A stretch of 9,643 nucleotides of DNA, from the NCBI GenBank assembly GCA_023436825.1, contig JAEZHS010000053.1, positions 1-9,643 of the forward strand. Reading direction: 5' to 3'. The stretch is from Pseudomonadota bacterium. GTDB taxonomy: Bacteria; Pseudomonadota; Alphaproteobacteria; Reyranellales; Reyranellaceae. A program made the position numbers and the translations under genes. The notes beneath the pieces are model-generated. The model ran no database searches. It had not been told where the DNA came from and worked only from the letters and a program-made list of their open reading frames with translations. Position 1 is the stretch's first letter. Every line of letters begins with the position of its first letter. Of this stretch, positions 1 to 6,003 are shown one piece after another.

Positions 1-2
1 GC

Positions 3-779
3 TTCGATCAGCCGCTGCTGACGCGCTACCTTCAATGGATCGGCGGGCTGCTGACCTTCGACCTCGGCAACAGCCACGCCTACGGCACCTCGGTCGCCAA
101 GCTCATCGGTGATCGCCTGGTCGTGACCCTGCCGCTCGGCGCCATGGCGCTCGCCTGGGCAGCGCTGGTCGCCATCCCGCTCGGCGTGTTCGCCGCCTGG
201 AAGCATCGCCGGCCGGGCGACTGGGGCGTCATGGGCTTCACCCAGATCGGCATTTCGGTGCCGAACTTCTGGTTCGGCATCGTGCTGGTGCTGGCCTTCG
301 CCGTGACCTGGCAATGGTTCCCCGCCGGCGGCTTCCCCGGCTGGCAGGAGCCGGTGAAATCGGTGCACGCGCTGATCCTGCCGGCTTTGTCTCTATCTCT
401 GGGAGAGATAGCGATCCTGACCCGCGTCACGCGCTCGGCCATGCTCGACACCTTGCGTGAGGATTATGTCCGCACCGCCCGCGCCAAGGGCGCGACCGAG
501 GGCAGGGTCCTGTTCCATCACGCCCTGCGCAACGCCCTGATCCCGGTGACGACCGTCGCCGGCCTGATCGCGGGTTTCCTGGTGGCGGGCGCCGTCATCA
601 TCGAAAGCGTGTTCCGCCTCCCCGGGGTCGGCCAGCTGGTCTACGATTCGATCAACAACCGCGACCTCGTCGTGATCAAGAACGTCGTCATCCTGTTCAC
701 GATCCTGGTGCTGACGGTCAACCTTCTCGTCGACCTCGCCTACGCGCTGCTCGACCCCAGGCCACGCGTGAGGGCATGA
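3..779 (+). CDS. ABC transporter permease, DppB/OppB type (5' end cut by window)
   Basis: Inner-membrane permease of a binding-protein-dependent importer for peptides, nickel or similar small solutes. The frame is open from the window edge, so the true start lies upstream; 258 residues are visible of a family usually a little over 300. The visible N-terminal part carries the DQPLLTRYLQWIGGLL and DLGNS segments typical of DppB/OppB ahead of the core domain. Several hydrophobic segments follow (about visible residues 43-65, 85-103, 183-202, 225-248). The cytoplasmic EAA loop that contacts the ATPase is at about 153-180 (DYVRTARAKGA then LRNALIPV), followed by ESVFRLPGVG and the family-typical C-terminus ALLDPRPR. 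Its stop overlaps the start of the next permease gene by ATGA, so the two are translationally coupled. The substrate cannot be told from the permease; the binding protein and ATPases are outside the window. A rare-codon hairpin lies inside the gene at 393-411. Confidence 0.95.
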   Translation, partial: FDQPLLTRYLQWIGGLLTFDLGNSHAYGTSVAKLIGDRLVVTLPLGAMALAWAALVAIPLGVFAAWKHRRPGDWGVMGFTQIGISVPNFWFGIVLVLAFAVTWQWFPAGGFPGWQEPVKSVHALILPALSLSLGEIAILTRVTRSAMLDTLREDYVRTARAKGATEGRVLFHHALRNALIPVTTVAGLIAGFLVAGAVIIESVFRLPGVGQLVYDSINNRDLVVIKNVVILFTILVLTVNLLVDLAYALLDPRPRVRA

Positions 780-1618
780 ACACCTTCTTCGCTCGCGCCT
801 CGCGTCACGTCGGCTTCCAGGTCGGTGCCGTCCTGCTGCTGCTGTTCGTCGGCACCGCCCTGGTCTCGGTGGTCTGGACGCCGCACGCCATCGATGCCCT
901 CAACATGCGCGCCAAGCTGATGCCGTCCTCGCCGACCTATCCGCTGGGCACCGACCACCTCGGCCGCGACGTGCTCTCGCGCATCATGGTGGGGGCACAG
1001 ACCTCGATCACCGTCGGCCTGATCGCCGTCGCCATCGGCCTCACGATCGGCGTGGCGCTGGGCGCCTGGGCCGCGGCGCGCGGCGGCTGGGTCGACGAGG
1101 CGCTGTCGCGCACCTCGGACCTGATCTTCGCCTTCCCCGCGGTGCTGATCGCGATCCTGATCACATCGGTGCTGGGCGCCAGCGCGCAGAATGCGATCCT
1201 GGCCATCGCGATCTTCAACATCCCGGTGTTCGCGCGCGTGACGCGCGGCGCGGCGCTCGCCATGTGGAGCCGCGATTTCGTGCGCGCGGCAACGGCCATG
1301 GGGCAGGGGCCGGTGGGCATTACCCTGAAACACGTGCTGCCCAATATCGCCAGCGTCCTGATCGTGCAGGCGACCATCCAGTTCGCCGTCGCCATCCTGG
1401 CCGAGGCCGGCCTTTCCTACCTCGGTCTCGGCGCACAGCCGCCGGTGCCGTCGTGGGGCCGTATGCTGCGCGACGCCCAGACCTACATCTTCCAGGCGCC
1501 CGAGCTCGCGGTCTGGCCGGGCCTCGCCATCGCGCTCGCTGTGCTCGGCCTCAACATGCTGGGCGACGGCCTGCGCGATCTTCTCGATCCGCGGCTCCGC
1601 CTGCTGCGCGTGGGCTGA
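776..1618 (+). CDS. ABC transporter permease, DppC/OppC type
   Basis: Second inner-membrane permease of the same importer, expected to form a heterodimer with the product of the upstream gene. It has 280 residues, normal for the family. A hydrophobic N-terminal segment (about 15-36) is followed by the DppC/OppC signature YPLGTDHLGRDVLSRI at 55-70 and by core membrane helices. The EAA loop is at about 167-191 (DFVRAATAMG then LKHVLPN). The AEAGLSYLGLGAQPP segment (209-223) and the C-terminal GDGLRDLLDPRLR are strongly family-typical. The start at the ATGA overlap is favoured because it gives a normal-length N-terminus and coupling to the preceding gene. No ATPase gene follows; the next gene is of a different kind after a 42-bp gap, so the transporter operon probably ends here or its ATPases lie upstream. 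The substrate is unknown. Confidence 0.95.
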   Translation: MNTFFARASRHVGFQVGAVLLLLFVGTALVSVVWTPHAIDALNMRAKLMPSSPTYPLGTDHLGRDVLSRIMVGAQTSITVGLIAVAIGLTIGVALGAWAAARGGWVDEALSRTSDLIFAFPAVLIAILITSVLGASAQNAILAIAIFNIPVFARVTRGAALAMWSRDFVRAATAMGQGPVGITLKHVLPNIASVLIVQATIQFAVAILAEAGLSYLGLGAQPPVPSWGRMLRDAQTYIFQAPELAVWPGLAIALAVLGLNMLGDGLRDLLDPRLRLLRVG

Positions 1619-1660
1619 AGGATCGGCTACACTACAGAGGCCACTGGAGGGGAGAGTCTG

Positions 1661-2146
1661 GTGTCCAGTCCTAGCCACACTTCGCGCCGAGCCGCTCTTC
1701 TGGCCGGTGCGGCAGTCGCCATGGCCGGCAGCGCCCATGCCCAACCGTCGGATGATCCCGGCCAACTGCTCGCCATCATGGAGCGCTATGCCGCCGGGCT
1801 GCGCTGGGGTGCCGCCGACGCCCTGGTCGGACTCTACACAGCCGACGGCGTTTTCATTCGCGACGATCTGCCGGCCGCTTCCGGCACCGAGGCGCTGCGC
1901 GCGGCGTACCGGCAGGTGTTCGCCACCCTGAAGGTCGATCTCGCCTTCGACATCAAGGAGACAGAGGTGGCGGGCGACATGGCCTGGCTGCGCGCCACCA
2001 GCAAGGGCCGCGTAAAGACCCTGGCAAGCGGCGTCGAGGCGACGGAGACGTTCAACACCGTCGTCATATTCCGGCGCACCACGGTCGGTTGGAGGATCCG
2101 CTGCTACATGTACAACGCCCGCAAGGGCACCGGAACGCCGGAGTAG
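1661..2146 (+). CDS. Exported NTF2-like (SnoaL/DUF4440-type) protein
   Basis: A 161-residue protein of the NTF2-like fold, which is used by small ketosteroid-isomerase-like enzymes and ligand-binding proteins. The GTG start is chosen because a strong purine-rich ribosome site (GGAGGGGAGAG, 1646-1656) sits just upstream and the resulting N-terminus is a proper signal peptide. Residues 5-27 hold a twin-arginine pair (R9 R10) followed by AALLAGAAVAMAG and an AHA cleavage motif ending at residue 27, so Tat export to the periplasm is likely. The mature part has the DUF4440 pattern: an N-terminal helix, WGAADALVGLYTADGVFIRDD (split here as WGAADALV / LYTADGVF), and C-terminal beta strands ending in TVGWRIRCYMYN. 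It lies 42 bp after the transporter genes and 4 bp before the NHL-repeat gene. Substrate and reaction cannot be told. The fold is fairly sure; the role is unknown. Confidence 0.85.
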   Translation: MSSPSHTSRRAALLAGAAVAMAGSAHAQPSDDPGQLLAIMERYAAGLRWGAADALVGLYTADGVFIRDDLPAASGTEALRAAYRQVFATLKVDLAFDIKETEVAGDMAWLRATSKGRVKTLASGVEATETFNTVVIFRRTTVGWRIRCYMYNARKGTGTPE

Positions 2147-2150
2147 AACG

Positions 2151-2999
2151 ATGTCGGACGAACCTTACACCGTCATCCTGGGCGACCGGCGCTACGCCAT
2201 CCATCGTAGATGGGCGAAGCTGCCGGCGGGCGAGAGCTTCGGTTTCATCTCCGACCTGATGGTGGACGGCGAGGGTCGCGTGCATGTTGCCCAGCGCGGC
2301 ACCGACCGGCCGGTCCTGGTGTTCGATCGCGACGGCCGGCTTGTCGGGGCCTGGGGCGAAGGCACATTGGCTGATCCGCACTACATCAACGCTGCGCCCG
2401 ATGGCTCGATCCTGGTGGCTGACCGCGATGCACATCAGGTGCTGCGCTTCGATCGGTCGGGCAAGCTGCTGCAGGTGTTGGGCAAGCGGCACTGGCCGTC
2501 GCTCGATGCACCCTTCAATCATCCGACCGCGGCGGCGCAGGCTGCCGACGGCGAGATCTACGTCGCCGACGGCTACGGCAATTCCAGCGTCCATCGCTTC
2601 TCGGCCGACGGCACGTTGATCGCGACCTGGGGCGGACCGGGCGCGGGTCCCGGCTCCTTCACGACGCCCCACGCCATCTGGGTCGACCGCTCCGGCAAGG
2701 TTCTGGTCGGCGACCGCGAGAACAACCGCGTGCAGGTGTTCGACCGGTCGGGCGCCTTCCTCGCCGAATGGGGCGACTTCTTTCATCCCATGCAGATCTG
2801 GGTGGATGACCGCGACCTGGTGTTCGTCACCGACCAGATCCCGCGCATCAGCCTTTTGACGGCCGACGGCAAGTTAATCGGCCGCTGCCGGGGCGCCATC
2901 AACGGCGCGCATGGCCTCTCGGGCGATGCCGAGGGCAACCTCTATCTCGCCGAACTGCCGCCGCAAGAGATCACCAAGCTGGAGAGACTGGATGCGTAG
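2151..2999 (+). CDS. NHL-repeat beta-propeller protein (SMP-30/PAL-like)
   Basis: A 282-residue protein built of about six NHL-type blades with no signal peptide or membrane segment, so probably cytoplasmic. The repeats follow the pattern of a D-G-x-(I/V)-x-V-A-D strand, then V-x-x-F-D-R-x-G and a closing W-G: for example SILVADRDAHQVLRFDRSG (86-104), EIYVADGYGNSSVHRF (135-150), KVLVGDRENNRVQVFDRSG (183-201) and EGNLYLAE (261-268). The conserved loops NHPT (123-126), TPHAIWVD (172-179) and GAHGLSGDAEG (252-262) resemble those of peptidyl-alpha-hydroxyglycine alpha-amidating lyase and SMP-30/gluconolactonase propellers. The enzymatic class cannot be fixed from this; it may be a hydrolase, a lyase or a binding scaffold. 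The gene starts 4 bp after the NTF2-like gene and its end overlaps the start of the patatin gene, so all three are probably co-transcribed. Confidence 0.85.
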   Translation: MSDEPYTVILGDRRYAIHRRWAKLPAGESFGFISDLMVDGEGRVHVAQRGTDRPVLVFDRDGRLVGAWGEGTLADPHYINAAPDGSILVADRDAHQVLRFDRSGKLLQVLGKRHWPSLDAPFNHPTAAAQAADGEIYVADGYGNSSVHRFSADGTLIATWGGPGAGPGSFTTPHAIWVDRSGKVLVGDRENNRVQVFDRSGAFLAEWGDFFHPMQIWVDDRDLVFVTDQIPRISLLTADGKLIGRCRGAINGAHGLSGDAEGNLYLAELPPQEITKLERLDA

Positions 3000-4191
3000 G
3001 TTCGTTACATTCCTGCTGCTGGCCGTCGTGCTGGCTGCGACGGCCTGCTCGCATCCGGATCGCCTGCCGGCTGTGCCGCGCGCCGAGACCACCCGCGCTA
3101 TGCCGCTCGGCATTCCCAACGCTCGCTACTTTGCCGACGACGACGTCACGCCCTTGGTCCAGGAGGCGATGCGTTCCCTCGACCGTGAGATGGCAGCGTT
3201 GCGCGCCGAGGGCAAGAACCCGACGCGGGCCAACCTGCCGACCGCTTACTATCTTGCGGTCTCCGGCGGCGGCGACAACGGCGCGTTCGGCGCCGGCCTG
3301 CTCAACGGCTGGAGCGAGACCGGCACGCGGCCCGAGTTCAGGATGGTGACCGGCGTCAGCACCGGCGCGCTGATCGCGCCGTTCGCGTTCCTGGGGCCGC
3401 AGTACGACGCGGCGCTGCGCGAGGTCTACACGACCATGACTCCGGACCGGGTGTTCCGCACGCGCGGGCTCAGTGCCGCGCTGTTCAACGATGCCATGGC
3501 CGCCACCACGCCGCTCGCCGACGTCATCGCCAAGTACGCCGACGAGAAGATGTTCGCCGCCATCGCCCGCGAATACAATGAAGGCCGCCTGCTGCTGATC
3601 GGCACCACCGATCTCGACGCCCAGCGTCCGGTCATCTGGAACATCGGCGCGCTGGCGGCCAGCGGCAAGCCTGGGGCATTGCAGCTCTTCCACCAGATCC
3701 TGCGCGCCTCGGCGGCGATCCCGGGCCTCTTCCAGCCGGTGATGATCGACGTCGAGCTCGACGGCAAGAAATACCAGGAGATGCATGTCGACGGCGGCAC
3801 CATCGCCCAGCTCTTCCTCTACCCGCCGGCGCTGGAGGCCAACCGCCTGTTGAAGCGCAAGCGCGTCGCCTACATCATCCGCAATGCCCGCCTCGATCCC
3901 GACTATGTCATGGCCGAGCGTCGCACGATCAACATCGCTGGCCGCGCCATCAACACCATGCTGGCGGCGAGTGGCCACAACGATGTCCTGCGCATCTACT
4001 TCACCAGCCAGCGCGACGGTGTCGACTACAACCTCGCCTACATAGGCGCCGACTTCACGCTAGAGAAGAAGGGCGAATTCGAGCAGCCCTACATGCAGTC
4101 GCTCTTCCAGTATGGCTACGAGAAGGCGAGGTCTGGCCGCGAATGGCATAAGGTGCCACCCAGCTTCGCTTTGCAGGGCGCCACCAATTAG
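2992..4191 (+). CDS. Patatin-like phospholipase lipoprotein
   Basis: A 399-residue lipoprotein of the patatin family, expected to hydrolyse acyl esters of phospholipids or other lipids at the cell envelope. The start at 2992 is chosen over an in-frame ATG at 2911 because it has a GGAGAG site just upstream (2981-2986) and gives a clean lipoprotein signal peptide: basic MRR, a hydrophobic core, and a lipobox-like ATAC with Cys19. All patatin elements are present: an oxyanion loop SGGGDNGAFGAG (91-102), the nucleophile elbow GVSTG with Ser123, and the partner Asp267 in VDGGT. The Ser-Asp dyad is therefore intact. The ILRASAAIPGLFQPV segment (236-250) is also typical of the family. The first 8 bases overlap the NHL-repeat gene, which suggests translational coupling. 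Orientation in inner or outer membrane cannot be decided from the sequence, although Ser20 after the cysteine does not suggest inner-membrane retention. Confidence 0.92.
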   Translation: MRRFVTFLLLAVVLAATACSHPDRLPAVPRAETTRAMPLGIPNARYFADDDVTPLVQEAMRSLDREMAALRAEGKNPTRANLPTAYYLAVSGGGDNGAFGAGLLNGWSETGTRPEFRMVTGVSTGALIAPFAFLGPQYDAALREVYTTMTPDRVFRTRGLSAALFNDAMAATTPLADVIAKYADEKMFAAIAREYNEGRLLLIGTTDLDAQRPVIWNIGALAASGKPGALQLFHQILRASAAIPGLFQPVMIDVELDGKKYQEMHVDGGTIAQLFLYPPALEANRLLKRKRVAYIIRNARLDPDYVMAERRTINIAGRAINTMLAASGHNDVLRIYFTSQRDGVDYNLAYIGADFTLEKKGEFEQPYMQSLFQYGYEKARSGREWHKVPPSFALQGATN

Positions 4192-4334
4192 GAGGATGTT
4201 GAAAGCATTCCTGGCATTCGGGCAGGGGGACACAAGGAAGGGCGTGATCGCCGGTCCGGCCCGCCAGAGGTGGCTCTCTACGGCACGCAAAAACTCCCGA
4301 AAACGAAACGGGCCGTCGTCGCCGACTGAAGTTC

Positions 4335-4362
4335 TTGACAAAAGCAACTCGGGTTATAAAAT
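4335..4362 (+). promoter_or_regulatory. Sigma-70-like promoter without an annotated gene
   Basis: A perfect -35 box TTGACA (4335-4340) is separated by 16 bp from TAAAAT (4357-4362), five of six matches to the -10 consensus; the overlapping TATAAA at 4355-4360 would give a 14-bp spacer. Adenine runs upstream (about 4283-4315) could act as an UP-like element. Transcription would begin near 4368-4370. No open reading frame with a ribosome site follows, so the product would be a non-coding RNA or a remnant transcript. It is by far the best promoter match I noticed in the window. Confidence 0.55.
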
Positions 4363-4368
4363 GGCTTG

Positions 4369-4513
4369 CGTTGCTTCCCCGCGTCGTCGCTCTATGCATT
4401 GTTGATCCGAAACCAAGAGCCGCGGCTGCTGCTGCGCGGCTCGTCTGCCTGCATCCGGATGGGCGGAGCCGCTCTCTTCAAGAAGTGAGGCCCAACTGAT
4501 AGGGGGTGCGATC
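4369..4513 (+). ncRNA. Candidate structured non-coding RNA (unrecognised)
   Basis: Starting at the expected transcription start of the orphan promoter, about 145 bases can fold into a closed, branched structure. The 5' segment TTGCTTCCCC (4371-4380) can pair with GGGGGTGCGA (4502-4511), allowing two G-U pairs and one U-U mismatch. Inside lie a perfect 8-bp hairpin, GAGCCGCG/CGCGGCTC (4417-4424 with 4435-4442, loop of three GCT-like triplets), and a second hairpin in which CTCTCTTC (4472-4479) pairs with GAAGTGAG (4482-4489) with one mismatch, flanked by GGGC (4461-4464) and GCCC (4490-4493). It does not resemble tRNA, tmRNA, RNase P RNA, SRP RNA or the 6S consensus as I know them. There is no clear T-run terminator. 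This is inference from promoter and foldability only. Confidence 0.3.
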
Positions 4514-4582
4514 TCAAAGGGATACTAGGCTCTCTGTCGGAAATTCCGGAAATTCCGGAAAATCGCCAGTGCGACGCACCCC
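4503..4582. repeat. Inverted repeat GGGGTGCG / CGCACCCC, 64-bp spacer
   Basis: A perfect 8-bp inverted repeat (4503-4510 and 4575-4582) brackets 64 bp that include a 9-bp tandem repeat. It may be a long hairpin at the 3' side of the candidate RNA, or the ends of a small decayed element; no flanking target duplication is evident. The left arm is the same segment that can close the candidate RNA upstream. Confidence 0.45.
4538..4564. repeat. Three tandem copies of a 9-bp unit
   Basis: The unit CGGAAATTC occurs twice without change (4538-4546, 4547-4555) and a third time as CGGAAAATC (4556-4564). Each unit with its neighbour contains the partly palindromic GGAAATTCC. It could be a short tandem duplication or an array of protein-binding half sites. 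Confidence 0.7.
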
Positions 4583-4592
4583 GTGGGTGAGA

Positions 4593-4618
4593 CAGCAAAA
4601 CTGCCGGCAGGTTTGCTG
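4593..4618. repeat. 26-bp near-perfect palindrome
   Basis: CAGCAAAA CTGCCGGCAG GTTTGCTG is self-complementary over 26 bp except for one symmetric position pair (A4600 against G4611). It is either a hairpin or a dimer-binding operator-like site. No T-run follows on either strand, so it is not a standard terminator. Confidence 0.6.
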
Positions 4619-4680
4619 TGGTGATGAATGTTCTGGTTAAGCGCATGGGTCAAGCTCCGCCTGCTGGTGGAGGTGATGTT

Positions 4681-4730
4681 GGGCGCGGGCGGCGCGAAGC
4701 CCCCGGTTGCGCGCAGCGTCGCCCGCGCCC
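4681..4730. repeat. 11-bp GC-rich inverted repeat
   Basis: GGGCGCGGGCG (4681-4691) is perfectly complementary to CGCCCGCGCCC (4720-4730). Nested inside, GCGCG (4692-4696) can pair with CGCGC (4710-4714), giving one long stem. It lies directly beyond the point where transposase similarity ends, so it may mark the breakpoint or belong to the decayed element. Confidence 0.5.
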
Positions 4731-4739
4731 GCTACCAGC

Positions 4740-5013
4740 GACGCGCTGGACGTTGTAGAGCTGCTCAGTCTTCAGCGTGCGCATGAAGCGCTCGGCCTTG
4801 GCGGTGATCTTGTAGGCCGCCAAGACCTCGGTGTGGTCGCTGCAGGCATACTGGCTGCCCTGATCGGAGTAAATGGATCAGGCTGTTGGGAGCGGGCCTG
4901 CGCGCCTCGATCGCCATCCTGGGCGTCCCGACGGCCAAGCTGGTTTCGAGATGGTCGTCGATGGCCCAGCTGATGACGCGGCGGCTGAAGGCGTCGAGGA
5001 TGACGGCATCGAC
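4740..5013 (-). pseudogene. IS3-family transposase fragment (rve/DDE domain), degraded
   Basis: Reading the minus strand from 5013 gives AVILDAFSRRVISWAIDDH, then a DDHLETSLAV and IEARRPAP segment ending in LIH at 4873, all hallmarks of the IS3-family integrase core. One extra T at 4871-4872 shifts the frame; after it the text resumes as YSDQGSQYACSDH, EVLAAYKITA, then KAERFMRTLKTEQLYN. The second catalytic Asp (SDQG) and the Glu (AERFM) are visible, but only 23 residues separate them instead of the IS3-typical 35: the segment that would carry the SMSR..N..DNA motif is missing in frame. The N-terminal half with the first Asp, the orfA gene and the C-terminal end are absent. It is therefore a dead remnant. 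The family call rests on remembered motifs, with no search run. Confidence 0.8.
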
Positions 5014-5070
5014 GGGCCGAACAGCACGCCCGCAAGCAGCTCTGCCGCCACGCCCGTCTCCGCCCCCGAG

Positions 5071-5982
5071 TCAGGAGTGACCGCGTGGCGGCCGTTCGAG
5101 TTCCGCGCGGTTCCATTTCGCCAGGTTCGCGGCCGCGTCGTAGGTGCTCTGGCAGAAGTCGAGCAGGGCCCGGCGCGGCGAGGCGGCGTTGCGGACATCG
5201 TCGTACTTCAGGCGGAACTGCCCGGCATCCTTGTCGTAGAAAGCGGCGGCCGGCCGAACGGTCGCTTGCGCGAAGCCTTCCGGCTCGGGAAAGGCATAGG
5301 CGTAGAAGGCCGGATACTTCGTCGTCTCGTCGCCCGGCCACCAGCCGACGCTGCACTCTTCGTGGGAATAGCCCTCGCGGGTGATGATGTCGGCATTGGG
5401 GATCGGCGGCGCGCGGCGGCCGGAGAAGCGCGTGACGGCGAGATCGAAGCTGCCCCAGAAGAAGTGGACCGGGCTCGACTTGCCGATGAAGTCGCCGCGG
5501 AACTCCGTCAGCACACCGGTGATGACGATCAGAGTCCGCCAGAAACGGCTGGCATAGGCCGAATCGTACGAGGCGTGGATCGTGTCCTGCGTGAAGTCGA
5601 TGGGCTCGGCGAGCTCGGAAGGCATGGTCGAGATGTGCACCTCGATGCCGAGGCTGGCGAGCGCGGCCATCAGCTCGGCATGGAAGGCCGCGACCGACTT
5701 GGGCACCAGGCGAAGCGTGCGCACGGCGCCGTCCGACACCGAGATGCGCAGCAGGTGTCCGATGAAGTCGAACTCGATCTCGAAGATCTTCCCTTTGTAG
5801 GGAATCGGAGAGGTCGTCAGCCCACGTGCGCTGACATAGAGCGGCACCTGCCACCAGTGATTGGCGTAGGGGCTGAGCGCCATGCGGATCTTGCCGACGA
5901 TCTGGCACCACATGTGCAAGGTGGCGCGCGTCGGCTCCCAAGCTTCGAGCGGCAGGGCGGGCCAGTCGGCGTCGTCGGTCAT
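5071..5982 (-). CDS. DUF5996 family protein
   Basis: A 303-residue protein of a conserved bacterial family of unknown function (DUF5996). The start at 5982 is supported by a GGAAGGAGC ribosome site on the minus strand (5990-5998) and by the family-typical N-terminus WPALPLEAWEPTRATLHMW (7-25) with NHWWQVPLYVSARGLTTSPI at 41-60. Other conserved-looking blocks are FEIEFDFI (67-74), PVHFFWGSFDLAVTRFSGRR (171-190) and HEECSVGWWPG (207-217). There is no signal peptide or membrane segment, so it is probably cytoplasmic. Abundant His, Trp and Glu residues in these blocks could form a metal or ligand pocket, but no known catalytic motif is recognisable. It is divergent from the small ORF/amidase pair, with 91 bp between, and its 3' end abuts the IS remnant without visible truncation. 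Confidence 0.88.
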   Translation of the reverse strand: MTDDADWPALPLEAWEPTRATLHMWCQIVGKIRMALSPYANHWWQVPLYVSARGLTTSPIPYKGKIFEIEFDFIGHLLRISVSDGAVRTLRLVPKSVAAFHAELMAALASLGIEVHISTMPSELAEPIDFTQDTIHASYDSAYASRFWRTLIVITGVLTEFRGDFIGKSSPVHFFWGSFDLAVTRFSGRRAPPIPNADIITREGYSHEECSVGWWPGDETTKYPAFYAYAFPEPEGFAQATVRPAAAFYDKDAGQFRLKYDDVRNAASPRRALLDFCQSTYDAAANLAKWNRAELERPPRGHS

Positions 5983-5984
5983 GT

Positions 5985-5999
5985 CGGAAGCTCCTTCCG
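5985..5999 (-). promoter_or_regulatory. Inverted repeat over the DUF5996 ribosome site
   Basis: CGGAAG and CTTCCG flank a 3-bp centre, and the GGAAGGAG ribosome site of the minus-strand gene lies inside. In the mRNA a 6-bp hairpin would sequester the site, which could limit or regulate translation. Whether it is used is unknown. Confidence 0.3.
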
Positions 6000-6003
6000 C
6001 TGG

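Larger units (their letters stand above)
4192..5070. other. Gene-poor stretch with mobile-element debris
   Basis: About 880 bp between the patatin stop and the DUF5996 stop contains no intact gene that I can support. From left to right it holds an A-tract-bearing segment (about 4283-4315), a sigma-70-like promoter, a candidate structured RNA, a 9-bp tandem repeat within an 8-bp inverted repeat, a 26-bp near-palindrome, an 11-bp GC-rich inverted repeat and a dead IS3-family transposase fragment on the minus strand. Base composition is visibly less GC-rich at about 4280-4370 and 4495-4625 than in the flanking genes. Together this looks like an insertion hotspot in which an insertion sequence has decayed. 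Confidence 0.7.

Noticed and set aside
740..1765. A 341-codon minus-strand frame opposite the second permease
   Set aside because: Shadow of a well-supported permease; low-complexity, Arg/His/Gln-rich sequence without motifs.
2911..2991. An upstream ATG extending the patatin protein by 27 residues
   Set aside because: The extension overlaps the NHL-repeat gene and puts a charged stretch before a perfect lipoprotein signal peptide; the start at 2992 has the ribosome site.
4112..4405. A 97-codon plus-strand frame starting inside the patatin gene
   Set aside because: It starts out of frame within a good gene, and its text runs straight through the promoter boxes; the in-frame ATG at 4196 has a GGAGG that directly abuts it, too close to serve as a ribosome site.
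4538..4564. A short CRISPR-like array
   Set aside because: The three 9-bp units are directly adjacent without spacers, and no cas gene is present.
4369..4620. 6S RNA, tmRNA, RNase P RNA, SRP RNA or tRNA in the region behind the orphan promoter
   Set aside because: None of the conserved core sequences of these RNAs that I know can be read on either strand, so only an unnamed RNA is proposed.
4392..4646. An 84-codon minus-strand frame in the gene-poor stretch
   Set aside because: No ribosome site or family resemblance; it runs through the inverted repeats and the tandem repeat and is on the strand opposite the promoter.
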